Source: Arachnopeziza araneosa
Taxonomy: Eukaryota; Ascomycota; Leotiomycetes; Helotiales; Arachnopezizaceae
NCBI GenBank assembly: GCA_003988855.1
Contig: QYAI01000064.1
Coordinates: forward strand, 1-64,000
Length of the DNA stretch: 64,000 nt
Reading direction: 5' to 3'
Shown: positions 11,045 to 21,303 of the stretch, in pieces
Position numbering within the stretch: the first letter of the stretch is position 1
Layout of the letters: the number at the start of each line of letters is the position of its first letter
Notes under the pieces: generated by a model
What the model was told of the DNA's origin: nothing
The model's database searches: none
The model's input: the letters and a program-made list of their open reading frames with translations, nothing else
Made by a program: the position numbers and the translations under genes

Positions 11045-12947
11045 TCAGATCTTCTCAAAACGTAACACATGTCCTCTCACATCCGTATGCACCGACGGCG
11101 AATAAAAGAGCGATATCTCTTCATCTACCGTCTTCTTCCAACCCGGCGGTGTCCCAAATCGGTGCATAGCCTCAATGTTGTTATGATTTCTCAATCCTTC
11201 CCCAAAACAACTCAGAATCGCGTCAATATATTCCTGAGAAACATCATCTACGTCAAAAGCAATAGATTTACGTGCTACCATAAACATCCTCGACAAGCTT
11301 GCCATGAACTCAGTGCGGTTCAGGAAATGAAGTGCTCCAAAGCAGACAATGTGGTCAAAAGACTGAGGGGCAATGCCCATAATTTCCTCTTGGAGATAAC
11401 CAATTTGAAGGGGTTGGATGTAGTGCGTGATTACCAGTGGCCTTTTGAGCGAGAGGGCTGATACATCGATACCATTGATTTTAGCATTTGGATTGGTTTG
11501 GTGAATGACCACTACAGATAGGAAATTAGTCTTCTATTTTTGCCGGGCTGGTATAAATTACTGCAATTGACTAAATTTGAAGTAGTGAATCGCTCCAACA
11601 CCACAAATAGAAGGAGAAAAAGAGAAACGTAATACGAACTTCCTATACCCCCAGTACCGCAAGCAAGGTCGAGCACGCTGCCGGAGTAGTCGTGCTCAGC
11701 AAAGTACTTGATCTGCCAAGCTCGTATATTCATCTTTGCTTGCACATCATCATAAGTTTCTGCACAGCTATCGTAAACTTCCGCGATTGTAGCTCCACTT
11801 GCTTTCAAGTCTCCAATTGGTTGGTTTGTTGTTCCATTGGTTTGCTCTTTGATATCTTTCAGAGTCTTTATTGAATTGGCCAGCTGAAATTTCTTAGTGT
11901 AAAGAAGTACTTCTATAAATGCTTCATGCCCACCAGGAAAAGTCTCCCTGATGATGACATCGTCACTGAGTTTGTCATTCGAACCATAGAATAATGCTGG
12001 CATATGGTTCATTTCAAGGCAGTAGACGTCTCCTGTGCCTTGCTCACAACGCACATCGACTCGACCCCAGGCGCCATGACCTTGCATTCCGAGTCCTTTG
12101 AAAGCTGCAACTGCTGCTTGGCAGATATTTTTCCGACGGATCTCATCAGTAACAAACTCAAAATGAATACTTCCTTCACCAAGAGCTTCAAACTTGTTGC
12201 TGTACGTCAGCCACGCCTTATCGACCGGTGTCTTTGGATCAAATATCCAGTCAACCGGTGCTAGAGCAACCACATCACCACCCATCTCAACCACGATTGC
12301 CGTACTTTCCACACCACGGATGAAATCTTGTACCATGACCTTGCGATTTGGTTCATTCTGCTGAACTAAGTGGATTCGTTTGTCAACCTCAGCATCTGAA
12401 TAGCAGATAGAATTGTAATCCATCCCAATAGATGCCAAGCCATCTACGTATTTCACGATTTTTGGGAATTTTCCTGGAGTGTTTGAAGGAACCAGAAATC
12501 CTTCTTTCTTGGAGGCCTCTTGGAAGTCCGCTTTGGTCTTGGCAATGTAGTCCGATGGGTTCAGAACGACCTGGACACCTTTGCTTTCTAGATATCTTGT
12601 GGCCTCGACACCGGCGACATTGTCATTCAATTGGCCCCACTAATTGAAGTTATTGGATGCACTTACGATACCCTTGAGTGAAACTTGCCATAAAGTTCAT
12701 ATATATATCGAACTTCTCTGCACAGATAGCATCAATGTCTTCTTTTTCGGCAAATTTTCTGATATATCTTTTCTCAAACTGATGGTAGGCTCTATCAGCA
12801 TAGAAACCAGGATCAGGCATCGAATCATTCTGAAATACAACCGTTAGTTGAATCATCGCAAAACTTTAGAGTGTGAGAAAGAGCACTGACAGCCTCAAAG
12901 ATAGATCCTGTACCCTCATATGAGGACTGTACCACACAAATTCTCAT
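11045..12947 (-). CDS. ATP-grasp ligase fused to SAM-dependent methyltransferase
   Basis: Four exons give 554 residues: 12947-12891, 12829-12689, 12639-11640 and 11511-11045. Phases close exactly. The second intron (12,688-12,640) uses a GC donor (GCAAGT) with a normal AG acceptor. The N-terminal half resembles fungal D-Ala-D-Ala-ligase-like ATP-grasp proteins. It starts with a beta-strand MRICVVQSSYEG and carries the metal/ATP residues D261 (GRVDV) and E275/N277 (CLEMNHMP). The C-terminal third is a class I methyltransferase: motif I VLDLACGTGGIG at residues 388-399, a GID acidic residue and FDHIVCFGALHFL (motif IV). ATP-grasp enzymes join a carboxylate to an amine via an acyl phosphate, so ligation followed by methylation of a small molecule is plausible. 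The substrate is unknown. It faces the ALDH/NTase gene head to head across 1.3 kb. Confidence 0.88.
12640..12688 (-). other. GC-AG intron in the ATP-grasp gene
   Basis: The 49-nt intron begins GCAAGT and ends TTAG on the minus strand. Splicing it joins codons for NFM and WGQLNDN in frame, restoring a continuous ATP-grasp domain. The only GT alternatives give introns of 27-32 nt and break the domain. Confidence 0.7.
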
Positions 12948-14239
12948 GATTTCACGACGTATAGATAATTGAATGTGACAAGTCAATTGGGAGGAGATAG
13001 GGAGAGATTAGAAAGGAAAATTCTAAGATTCGAAAGATTCGTACTATTTATTCTGCCACTTCTCCATCCCCTGTGGGTACACCTCAACTTCGAAAAGAAA
13101 GATTTAAATTGGAGATGAAGGCTTCGAAACCTGTCTTGAACTTTTCCACTTAAACACTACCATATTCAAGACATGGAATTATCCATCCAATTTTTCGGGG
13201 GTACTTCCGTACTACAGATGCATCATAGTGCACATTCCTGATGGGTATCAAGACCGAGATCTCTCCCCACTCTAGCTCTACAACATGTGAGGTATTAAAT
13301 GTAGCGAGCGCCACTTGACCGGGAGAGACTTGTCTGGAAAGCCGTACTCAGTCAATGACCTTTTTGACTTGATGATTCATGCTAGCCTGGCCTCACTACA
13401 TTTAAATATGCTTCATACACTGTACATACAAATGAACACTGTTCTCGAGAAGGATTGGGTGCCCGATGAAGGTTTGCCAATTAATATGTGTCATCTAGTA
13501 AACAAGAGAAAGTCGTCGTCTCAGCCACGTGTACCTCTGTTTTCCTCGATTGGGTTCACTCGATGCTGGGTTCTCCGATTTGACGCCACAACCAATAGCC
13601 AGCCACAAGACGCCATGATTGTACCCCAATCTGATCGATCGTGGAGTAAAGGGCCCTGCGCGGGGCTGCAGCCACCATGCTCTGTTCCTCGAACTGTTTC
13701 TCTTCCCTTTTGTTTTTAGCGCAATTCCGATTGCCAGCTGTTCAAGTCTTAGAACTGATTTTACCACTGGCTGCGAGCTACCAGACTGCATCCCTTATGC
13801 AGGATTGCAGAGCTGAAGTGAATCATGTCTGGGAACTGTTTATCTTCAGGATTTAAGTGAACTCTCAAGAAGCTTCGAACCTTTATGCTTCAGCACGGGT
13901 TGCGAAAGTCACATTACTGAAAATGTTTCACCCTACGGTCCAGATCGCCTGATCCTTCTCGTTCGATTCATGGAGGTCAATTTCCGCGAGACAACGGAAA
14001 ACTTGAAATGGAATGAAGCAAGACAAGACTGGTTCCGCTGAACAGATAATGTGCAGAATTGACTCAACTTCAATGGGGGTGGTCTAACTTGTGGCATTAA
14101 AGCTGTTATCACGCTCTAAGCTAGTTCTGGAGCTGTCAGATGCACCCGTCAAAATTCTACACCTACTCTGTTTTCAAAATTATCAAATTCTTAATTTATA
14201 TTTAATTCTCCAGCATTTCAAAACCTCACATCAACAAGT
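12948..14239. promoter_or_regulatory. Divergent intergenic region between ATP-grasp and ALDH/NTase genes
   Basis: About 1.3 kb separates two genes transcribed outward. No coding region is supported; small frames such as 13,315-13,719 lack family features. The head-to-head arrangement would allow shared regulation of the two biosynthetic-type genes. Individual binding sites were not resolved. Confidence 0.45.
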
Positions 14240-16048
14240 ATGCTTCCCTCAATGGAAGATGGCCACAAGCAGTCCCAGCAATGTTGTATCGGAGAGGTTC
14301 CAGCTTTGGCCCAAACCAACTTTCCACAAAAAGAGCTAAAATCTATCGCCAAGGGACCATACCCTTTGATGAAAGAAAAAGTCAATGCTTTTGTCAATCA
14401 TCTATCTTCTATTCGAGAGCAGCTTACGGCGGAACTGGCGAGCTATCAAAGCTATGCTGCGACTCAAGATGAGTTCGAACGAATTTTCGAATGCTTTGGA
14501 GCACTTGACGAGATTCGAACGTACCTCACAAAACGGACCACGCTTGTCGCAGTCTTTTTCCCTCTGAATCTACCACTTTACGCTCTCTGTCTATATGGTA
14601 TCATTCCTTCGCTCATGGCAGAACAGGTCTACATTCGAGCACCTCAGCGTATGACAACCCTAATCCGAAAACTTCTTCCACTTCTCCAAGTCGATCGTTT
14701 CTTTCCCAACATCAACATCGCTTTCTTGAGCCGGGACGATTTCGTCAAAACGTACGTCACACTTGCGGATGTCACAATTTTCACAGGGAAACTGAGCAAT
14801 GCTCAGCATGTTATGGCACAAACGAAACGCAACAGTCTGTTTCTCTTCAATGGCTGGGGGTGTAACCCCATAGTGATTGGCCATGGAGCAGACCTGGCAT
14901 TCGCTGCTACCAAAACACTCGACGCAAGGTTATTCTGTAGCGGGCAGGACTGTGCAGCCCCAGATACCATCCTCGTTCATAAAGATCAAGTTTCGGAGTT
15001 TGTTAACAGGTTGAAGTCCCTTCTCTGTGATGTCCGAGTCGGTGACTACCACATTCCAGAAGTGAGGGTGGGCAAACTGGCAGATCATAATCAGATCCAA
15101 CTCATCTCTTCATTTCTACTCAAATTTCATGATAAAATTGTCCACGGCGGCTGCATCGACTACCTCGATTCCACAATCCACCCAACAATCATCGTAGCAC
15201 CCTTGGCCGAAAGAACAAATTACGAAGAGTTGTTTTCCCCTGTCTTTTTCATCAACGTGTACGATGATGATGATCAGCTATCTGAATACTTCAACCAACC
15301 GAAATATATCGAGAATGAAATGTACATCACCCTTTTCGGTCAAAGTCCTTACGTCGAAACGCTCAAGCGATCAATCATACTCCACGACCAAGTCGTATTC
15401 GATACAGATCGCGGGAATGATGCCTTTGGGGGCTACAGCATGGGTGCGTCCTTTGTAAGCGCGAATCGCAACATCATCCCTAAACCAGTCCTTGTTCCCC
15501 GCGATATGTTTGAGTTCTTGGAGGAGCAGGAGGGAGCACACCAGAGGCTTACGCCTGGAACACAGAAGAAAATCGGGAAGAGAGTCTCTCAAGCAATGAC
15601 GGAGCTTTTCGAAGATAACCTCTGTTTCGGGTTTGTTTTCGGAAGCATTGCGAAAGGACATGCGACCCGAAGCAGCGATATCAATACTGTTGTTGTTCTG
15701 AAGCATAACAATGCAAAACAGATCAAGTGTTATCTACGCTGGATTGAGGACTATCACATCCAAATGAAGCTTCCGATCAGAGAAGATCAATCAGCGATGA
15801 TCTTTGAAATTCAAGAGCTCGAAGAGGCAGTTCAGTGTCAGTGCCGTCTTACGAATGCAGGACTCGAGGACAGTACACTGTACCCCTTGACCTCGAGAGG
15901 TCCCGCTTGGGTTGGGGCATTTCTAGGAGCACAACGCGGAGTAGCAGGAGATAAAAATCTGGCAGTTCAGTACAGACACAGACTTCAATTGTGTGCAGAG
16001 CCGTTGGAGACCCAGCAAGAGCCTGGGAATATGATTGCGGTTCGTTGA
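14240..16048 (+). CDS. Aldehyde-dehydrogenase-like protein fused to a nucleotidyltransferase domain
   Basis: A single exon encodes 602 residues. Residues about 80-430 follow the ALDH fold: FFPLNLPLYALCLYGIIPSL (the PWNFPL region), YIRAPQ (cofactor lysine loop), TIFTGK, NPIVIG, the catalytic cysteine C238 in FCSGQDC, and EELFSPV at 329-335. The usual ELGGK motif reads FNGWGC, so the general-base Glu is Asn. The usual Lys of VKPSE is Arg133. Residues about 445-560 look like a minimal nucleotidyltransferase: VFGSIAKGHATRSSDIN has the G468-S469 signature and D480. The second acidic residue of DxD is N482. Loss of the ALDH general base is known in CoA-acylating ALDHs. The NTase part may be inactive or atypical. 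The reaction is unknown, and this domain pairing is not one I recognise. Two near starts exist; the first ATG is used. Confidence 0.85.
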   Translation: MLPSMEDGHKQSQQCCIGEVPALAQTNFPQKELKSIAKGPYPLMKEKVNAFVNHLSSIREQLTAELASYQSYAATQDEFERIFECFGALDEIRTYLTKRTTLVAVFFPLNLPLYALCLYGIIPSLMAEQVYIRAPQRMTTLIRKLLPLLQVDRFFPNINIAFLSRDDFVKTYVTLADVTIFTGKLSNAQHVMAQTKRNSLFLFNGWGCNPIVIGHGADLAFAATKTLDARLFCSGQDCAAPDTILVHKDQVSEFVNRLKSLLCDVRVGDYHIPEVRVGKLADHNQIQLISSFLLKFHDKIVHGGCIDYLDSTIHPTIIVAPLAERTNYEELFSPVFFINVYDDDDQLSEYFNQPKYIENEMYITLFGQSPYVETLKRSIILHDQVVFDTDRGNDAFGGYSMGASFVSANRNIIPKPVLVPRDMFEFLEEQEGAHQRLTPGTQKKIGKRVSQAMTELFEDNLCFGFVFGSIAKGHATRSSDINTVVVLKHNNAKQIKCYLRWIEDYHIQMKLPIREDQSAMIFEIQELEEAVQCQCRLTNAGLEDSTLYPLTSRGPAWVGAFLGAQRGVAGDKNLAVQYRHRLQLCAEPLETQQEPGNMIAVR

Positions 16049-16577
16049 GAAGCTTTGAATGCTGTGATAATTATTTTAATTCGGATAACTTGGGCATTTA
16101 AAAGAACTTTTGCGCTTGTAATATCTAACATTCTTCCAAATTCTACATCTTCAGAGTTCTTTGCATCGATTCAGTTCAACCCATATTCGACTATGCAACA
16201 CAGTGAAATGCAGCTTCACAGGATTATTTCCTCTCAAAGAATCCCACCAAACTCAATAACCTAACCCAGGGGCAATTTCGTCCGACAAATCTGAATTGTA
16301 ATGATTCAAAACTATTGTTTAATGAGACAGGGGAGCTTTGAAAACGGATCCATCAAGCCGAAGCCAACCTGAAAACCCCTCATTGAAGATGTCTTACTCA
16401 AAGGTGAGACAAATATTGCTTTTCGAGGACGCTACCGTAGTCGCTGGAGTGGTGGCATGTCAGCTTCCGTGGCTCGCTTTACCCTTCTACTGATGAATGA
16501 CGATGGTGAACTATTCGATCCAATTTGATCTACTCTTCTCTTCATATCACTAAACTTCTCGTCACTCATTTTTTACT
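16049..16577. other. Spacer upstream of the MFS transporter
   Basis: This holds the 3' flank of the ALDH/NTase gene and the promoter of the MFS gene on the same strand. No coding region is seen. Confidence 0.4.
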
Positions 16578-18428
16578 ATGGATTCTAGCCCTTACACTGA
16601 GGTTCAAAAGACCGTCATCAGCCCTGCAGAAGAGATTTGGACACAAAATGTAGGTACCCGCAAGTCCTGCATGTCTTCAAGTTTGAACTTACCAGTCCAA
16701 GTCACACCTCCTCTCACATTCGGGAAACGCAGCCATTCTGACACCTGGAAAACCCATTGCCTTGCGATTTCGTTCATCTAAAACATTCATCACCTTCGTT
16801 GTCTGTGTTGCTGTATTCACCGTAAGTACCATTCCAAAATTTTGATAACCCTGTTGTAGGGAACTGACAGGTTGAACGCATCAGGACACATTCTTGTATA
16901 CTTTGGTATGATACCCTCATAGCTGAAGTTATAACTAACAGCCACAGATAATTCCAATTCTCCCAAAGACTTTGGCTGATCAGGTTGGCGTTTCCCATGA
17001 CAAAAGTATGGAAAGAGATTTTGCGGTTGATCCAACTGACGGTTAAAAGTCCAATATTGGATCTCTCTATTTCTCGGGATTTATGGAGCTGCAAATCTTA
17101 TCACGTCTCGTAATATTCCTAGTCTCCTTATCATATCTTGCTGATAAACTCTAGCGATTGCGGGGTATCTCGTGGATAGAGCATCCTCAAGGCGTAAGCC
17201 TCTGCTACTGGGACTCTTTACTCTGACAACTTCAACGACGATGTACTGTTTTGGCAATAATCCAGTGATGCTTGTCACAGCTCGTGCTCTTCAAGGAGCT
17301 TCAGCAGCTATCGTTCGTGTTGCAGGTCTCTCACTTCTCTCCGACACAATGGGAGCAGCAAATGCGGGAAGCGCTATGGGCTGGCAAGCTATTGGTATGT
17401 TTGCCGGTACCGTTCTTGGCCCTTCTTTGAGCGGTATCGTCTTTGATATGTACGGGCATTATGCGGTCTTCGGAATGGCTTATGTTGTTCTCTTCTTCGA
17501 TATCTTACTTCGGTCGATTATGATTGAACAAAAAACGGCCAAGAAGTGGTTGATTGGCACAGCTTCCGTTACTTATGGCACAATGGACGGCATTTCAAGA
17601 GATACTACGAGGAAAGTTTCACCTAGTAGCTTGGAAAGTCACTCTAGTGACATGCTGCCAATTACGCAGACATCAAGCAACTCTTCCAGCACACTGTATT
17701 CACCAGACACAGAAGAACCACAGGCGACACAACTTCTACGAAATCCACGATTACTCATGACCCTGTGGGCAACTTTCGTATGTGCTGTCCTGATGACTGC
17801 TTTGGAAAGTGTATGATCTGCTTGAACTTCCAGGAACGAAGCTAATCAGTCTTAGGTCATGCCACTTTACGTAATGGACTTGTTTCAGTGGACACCGACG
17901 CAGAGTGGAATGCTTTTCATACTGCTTGCCTTCTCTGTCGCGGTTGATCCATATATTGGTCACCTTACGGACCTGAAAGGCCCGAAAACCATGACCCTTC
18001 TTGGATTTTCAGCGGGAACAGTGATCTGGATGGCATTGTGTTTCATCACAGTGAACATCATAGCTGACAAGATCCTCTTGTTCGTTCTCCTATTCGCCTT
18101 GGGATTTTCTGTTGGTCTTGTCCAAACGCCCAATATGGTAGAAGTCTCACTGGTTGTTGATGATCTGGCTCAAGGAGACCAAGCGAGATTTGATTCGGCG
18201 AAGTTGATGGGACGGGCGTACTCACTCCTCAATATGTCATACGGGATTGGTTCTATTGTGGGACCATTCTGGGGCGGAGTCGTGAATCAAAAATTGGGAT
18301 GGTGGGTTTTGTGTGCATCTTTCGTAGGGTTAAACGCGATAAGTGGTGGTCTTACCTATCTCTTCTCTGGGCGACGGAGACAGGAAGCAATCATGGAGGG
18401 GCAGCAGTCGAATGATTTGGTGAGATGA
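16578..18428 (+). CDS. MFS transporter, DHA1-like
   Basis: Seven exons give 521 residues: 16578-16649, 16696-16821, 16885-16905, 16948-17005, 17050-17109, 17155-17810 and 17856-18428. Every junction is GT-AG and in phase. The third exon is only 21 nt. The first membrane segment (FITFVVCVAVFT) runs into DTFLYTLIIPILP, as in fungal drug:H+ antiporters. The motif A loop reads AGYLVDRASSRRKP, between TM2 and TM3. A Ser-rich cytosolic loop (about residues 270-325) divides the two six-helix halves. The final half has repeated GIGSIVGPFWGG-type glycine motifs. Lying next to two biosynthetic-type fusion enzymes, it may export their product or give self-protection. The substrate is unknown. Confidence 0.9.
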
Positions 18429-18889
18429 AGTGGCTTAATTCAGTTGCTCAGCTTTTGATTCATATTGGCATCTGAAATGGTGATTGGGAGCTGTTCATGT
18501 CTCGAGACCTGCAAATTCAAAGACAGTTCAGCCACGTTCTTGAAACTCATTCGCGAGATGTCTCTCCTGCGGTGTACCATCGTATCTGCACAATTCAAGC
18601 ATACAGATTTATTCTGGACTCCTTTTATTGGGGATGTACGAGTTACTGTTCGTCCGATTTCACCCTTTTTCGGAACCTTGGAGTATGTGTGAGACACTAA
18701 AACTTCGCAGGCCCAAGAAACAAATCGCGACGACAGAATTTCATGGCAGCGCACAGATGGCAGGGCGGTGGACCTGCTCATTCATCTTTTCCGTGAGCTG
18801 ATTTCGGGAGTCGCTCAGCTCAACTAGGAGCGTTAAAGCACAGCTCAAGGAGGAATAGAATATTCATGGCGTATGTAGATTACAGCACT
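18429..18889. other. Convergent 3' spacer
   Basis: This is the 3' flank between the MFS gene and mus81, which end toward each other. A 113-codon minus-strand frame at 18,440-18,781 has no recognisable family and is not called. Confidence 0.4.
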
Positions 18890-20599
18890 TCATTCCTGGA
18901 AAGTATCGCCCCACACTTCTGCAATCTTCACACTCAATACCTTGGCGATTTTCTTTCTCCCGACCAAACTTCCCATTTGATCAGACATCAATGTCATTCT
19001 CTTCTTCTTACTCTGATCCGTATCTTCGAGCTTCTCGTATGCTTCGACGAGCTCAATGGGCGTCTTCCAACGCTTCTGAATCTCCAAAGCCTTCTCTCCA
19101 GTGATGCCTTTCGAGCACATTAACATCTTGAGGAAAACATCGCGCAATGTTAGTGCATCGCTCTTAGATGACATAGATGCAAATGCTGAGTATGTGATAT
19201 GATGATCTATCGCTGGCTCTTTCTTCTTCATATGGGCTAGAAGGGGCAGGTAATTTCCGGTAGTCAACGTCTTTGTAGGAATCAAGTGGAGTGGCTGTGT
19301 TTCGTACTTCTGCTTTAACATCCTTGTCATCTTTACAAGATATCGAATTGAATCGTCCATCATCTGCGTTTTTTTGATGAAATAGCCATTGACCACTTGG
19401 GTAGATGCAATCGCTGACTGAACCATGAGCTCGTACTTCTGGAAGTGATCCGCGTTCATTGAAAATTCTTCAATAATATATATCACATTCTTAACTCCAG
19501 ACTTTCCAAGGCGGAATTTCTGTTCATGAAAACGACCGTCTTTGATTGAGCTCACCAAATCGTCCAGTCTCTTTCTCTCAACAATATAATCCAAAAGAAT
19601 CTCGTCTCCTTCAGCCCCACGTTGGGATAATAATTTAGCGTCATGAACTTTTGCAACCCATATGATATCTCCAAGAGCCAAAGAGCGCATGATTGGCGTT
19701 ACCCCCTTCTCGGCCAACTTGTTCTGCATATAGTCCCTGTCTTGCTTGGCGCGCACTTCTCGAACGTCAAGAACTAACTCAACAGTGAACGAACCAGGTT
19801 GAAGAATGATCGAATTAAACTCCGGTAGTTCGGATTCAGAGGAGATGATCTCGCCTTGGGGAACAATATCTGATTCAGTAGGCTTCATGGCAGAGAGATT
19901 GACGGTGTCGGGTGTATCGCTATCCTCGTCGGCACGTACGAAATTATCTCTTCTTCCTTGTTGTGGATCATGGGTCTTTTGAATTCGTCTGGCGACTTCC
20001 CAGCCTTCATCAGTGAGATGATATCTCTCTGGCCTGCCTTTCTTGAAAACCAGCTCTTTCTCTACCAGTGTCTTCATCGAATTCCATGCTGTGTAAAACT
20101 TGTTGGTGTGGCTTACTGTTGTAAAAGAGGAATCGCAATTTGTTTGAGCAATCTCAATTAGTTCTGGCTTCGTGATACCGGTTCGTGAATTCTCGTCAAG
20201 GGTGGCCAAGCCCAGCACCAAGGCATAGGCTCCAGACCGCAATGCCGGTACATACGGTTTCTGTTTTCTTGGCTTCTTCTTAGGACTCGGATCCGACTCG
20301 CCATCCTCAGGGTCTTCCTCAATTCCCGTAGATTTTCGCTTCTTTCTTCCTGCTCTCTTTGGCATTGATAGCCCGTTGACCTCACAATGCTCCTTTAGCT
20401 TCTCCGTCAATCGAGCGCAAAGTTTCTCTCCAATTCCCTGCAGATTCTGCGCCTCTGACGGATGGGTCAAAGTATATGGACAGGCTTTAAGAGAGTCGTA
20501 TGCCTTCTTGTATACTGTAACTCCTTTGCTATTTCGTTCGCGTGCTGTTTCAAGCCATTCTCCAATCCAGCCCAGCAAAAGCTCGTTGGCGCACGGCAT
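18890..20599 (-). CDS. mus81: Crossover junction endonuclease Mus81
   Basis: One exon encodes 569 residues. The start at 20,599 (MPCANELLLGW) matches the usual beginning of fungal Mus81; an in-frame ATG 57 nt upstream is less likely. Features seen are an N-terminal helix-hairpin-helix region with YKKAYDSLKACP and the NLQGIGEKLCARLTEKL segment (53-69), a basic linker (80-115), and a winged-helix part (about 120-205). The XPF-family nuclease core has D278, G310-D311 and the E341-R342-K343...D346 signature (VERKRLDDL). A C-terminal HhH domain includes CSKGITGEKALEIQ. With Eme1 it cleaves branched DNA such as stalled forks and nicked Holliday junctions in the nucleus. Confidence 0.95.
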   Translation of the reverse strand: MPCANELLLGWIGEWLETARERNSKGVTVYKKAYDSLKACPYTLTHPSEAQNLQGIGEKLCARLTEKLKEHCEVNGLSMPKRAGRKKRKSTGIEEDPEDGESDPSPKKKPRKQKPYVPALRSGAYALVLGLATLDENSRTGITKPELIEIAQTNCDSSFTTVSHTNKFYTAWNSMKTLVEKELVFKKGRPERYHLTDEGWEVARRIQKTHDPQQGRRDNFVRADEDSDTPDTVNLSAMKPTESDIVPQGEIISSESELPEFNSIILQPGSFTVELVLDVREVRAKQDRDYMQNKLAEKGVTPIMRSLALGDIIWVAKVHDAKLLSQRGAEGDEILLDYIVERKRLDDLVSSIKDGRFHEQKFRLGKSGVKNVIYIIEEFSMNADHFQKYELMVQSAIASTQVVNGYFIKKTQMMDDSIRYLVKMTRMLKQKYETQPLHLIPTKTLTTGNYLPLLAHMKKKEPAIDHHITYSAFASMSSKSDALTLRDVFLKMLMCSKGITGEKALEIQKRWKTPIELVEAYEKLEDTDQSKKKRMTLMSDQMGSLVGRKKIAKVLSVKIAEVWGDTFQE

Positions 20600-21303
20600 T
20601 GTAAGTGGAAGGAGCGCGTAAGCAAATTCAAATTGATAACGGTTTCTCGAGGCCAAAATTCGTTGGCGACGGCGCTCTGAAACTGGGACGCAAAATCATC
20701 GCTCAGAGAAAAGGAGGGGAGAAGTCGCGTTTCGTTGACGCGACGATCAATCTCGTGACTTTATCAATACAGCGATAAGATGCATATCCAATGTTACCTA
20801 CAAAACTAATACCACTCTAGTCAACCTCTCAATATTTGGTGGTACTTGCTAATTGCAATAAAGCCAACATGATAAGGGCTATTCTAGCGAATTCAACCAA
20901 ATTCTACGAGTTGTTGAAGAATGCGCGCAAATCGCTCAGTACGTCATTATTGTCATGTACCGGGTACAGTCAGTTTTCACAATAGAACTTAAAGTACACG
21001 ACACCGCGTGAGAAAGTATGGTAGGAATGATGGCTGAGAAATTGATTCAAATGTGGTTCGATTGTGATGTCTGCTTCTCTCTGCTTCTTGTCATGAGATT
21101 GTTTCTCCCGCAGTAAGTAATTCGCCAGATCACGTGTTGCGCGGACCATTGGACAGGGCTTTTGTTTCTGCAAAGGCGGTGAGTTATAATGAGGACGAGG
21201 ATGTATTGCGCCCTCTCTATTTTAACATCTGACTTTGCTCAGCACTGTTCCATTTACAAATCTTTCTTTTAACCATCTCTTGAACGTGTGCAGAATTGCA
21301 ATC
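20600..21303. promoter_or_regulatory. Divergent spacer between mus81 and phosphoacetylglucosamine mutase
   Basis: The two genes are transcribed outward from this 0.7-kb region, which must hold both promoters. No gene is seen in it. Confidence 0.45.

Noticed and set aside
11069..11461. Plus-strand frame of 130 codons
   Set aside because: Lies antisense to the methyltransferase domain of the ATP-grasp fusion and is explained by it.
13315..13816. Overlapping frames in the divergent spacer at 13-14 kb
   Set aside because: Frames on both strands with no family features; the spacer is needed for two promoters.
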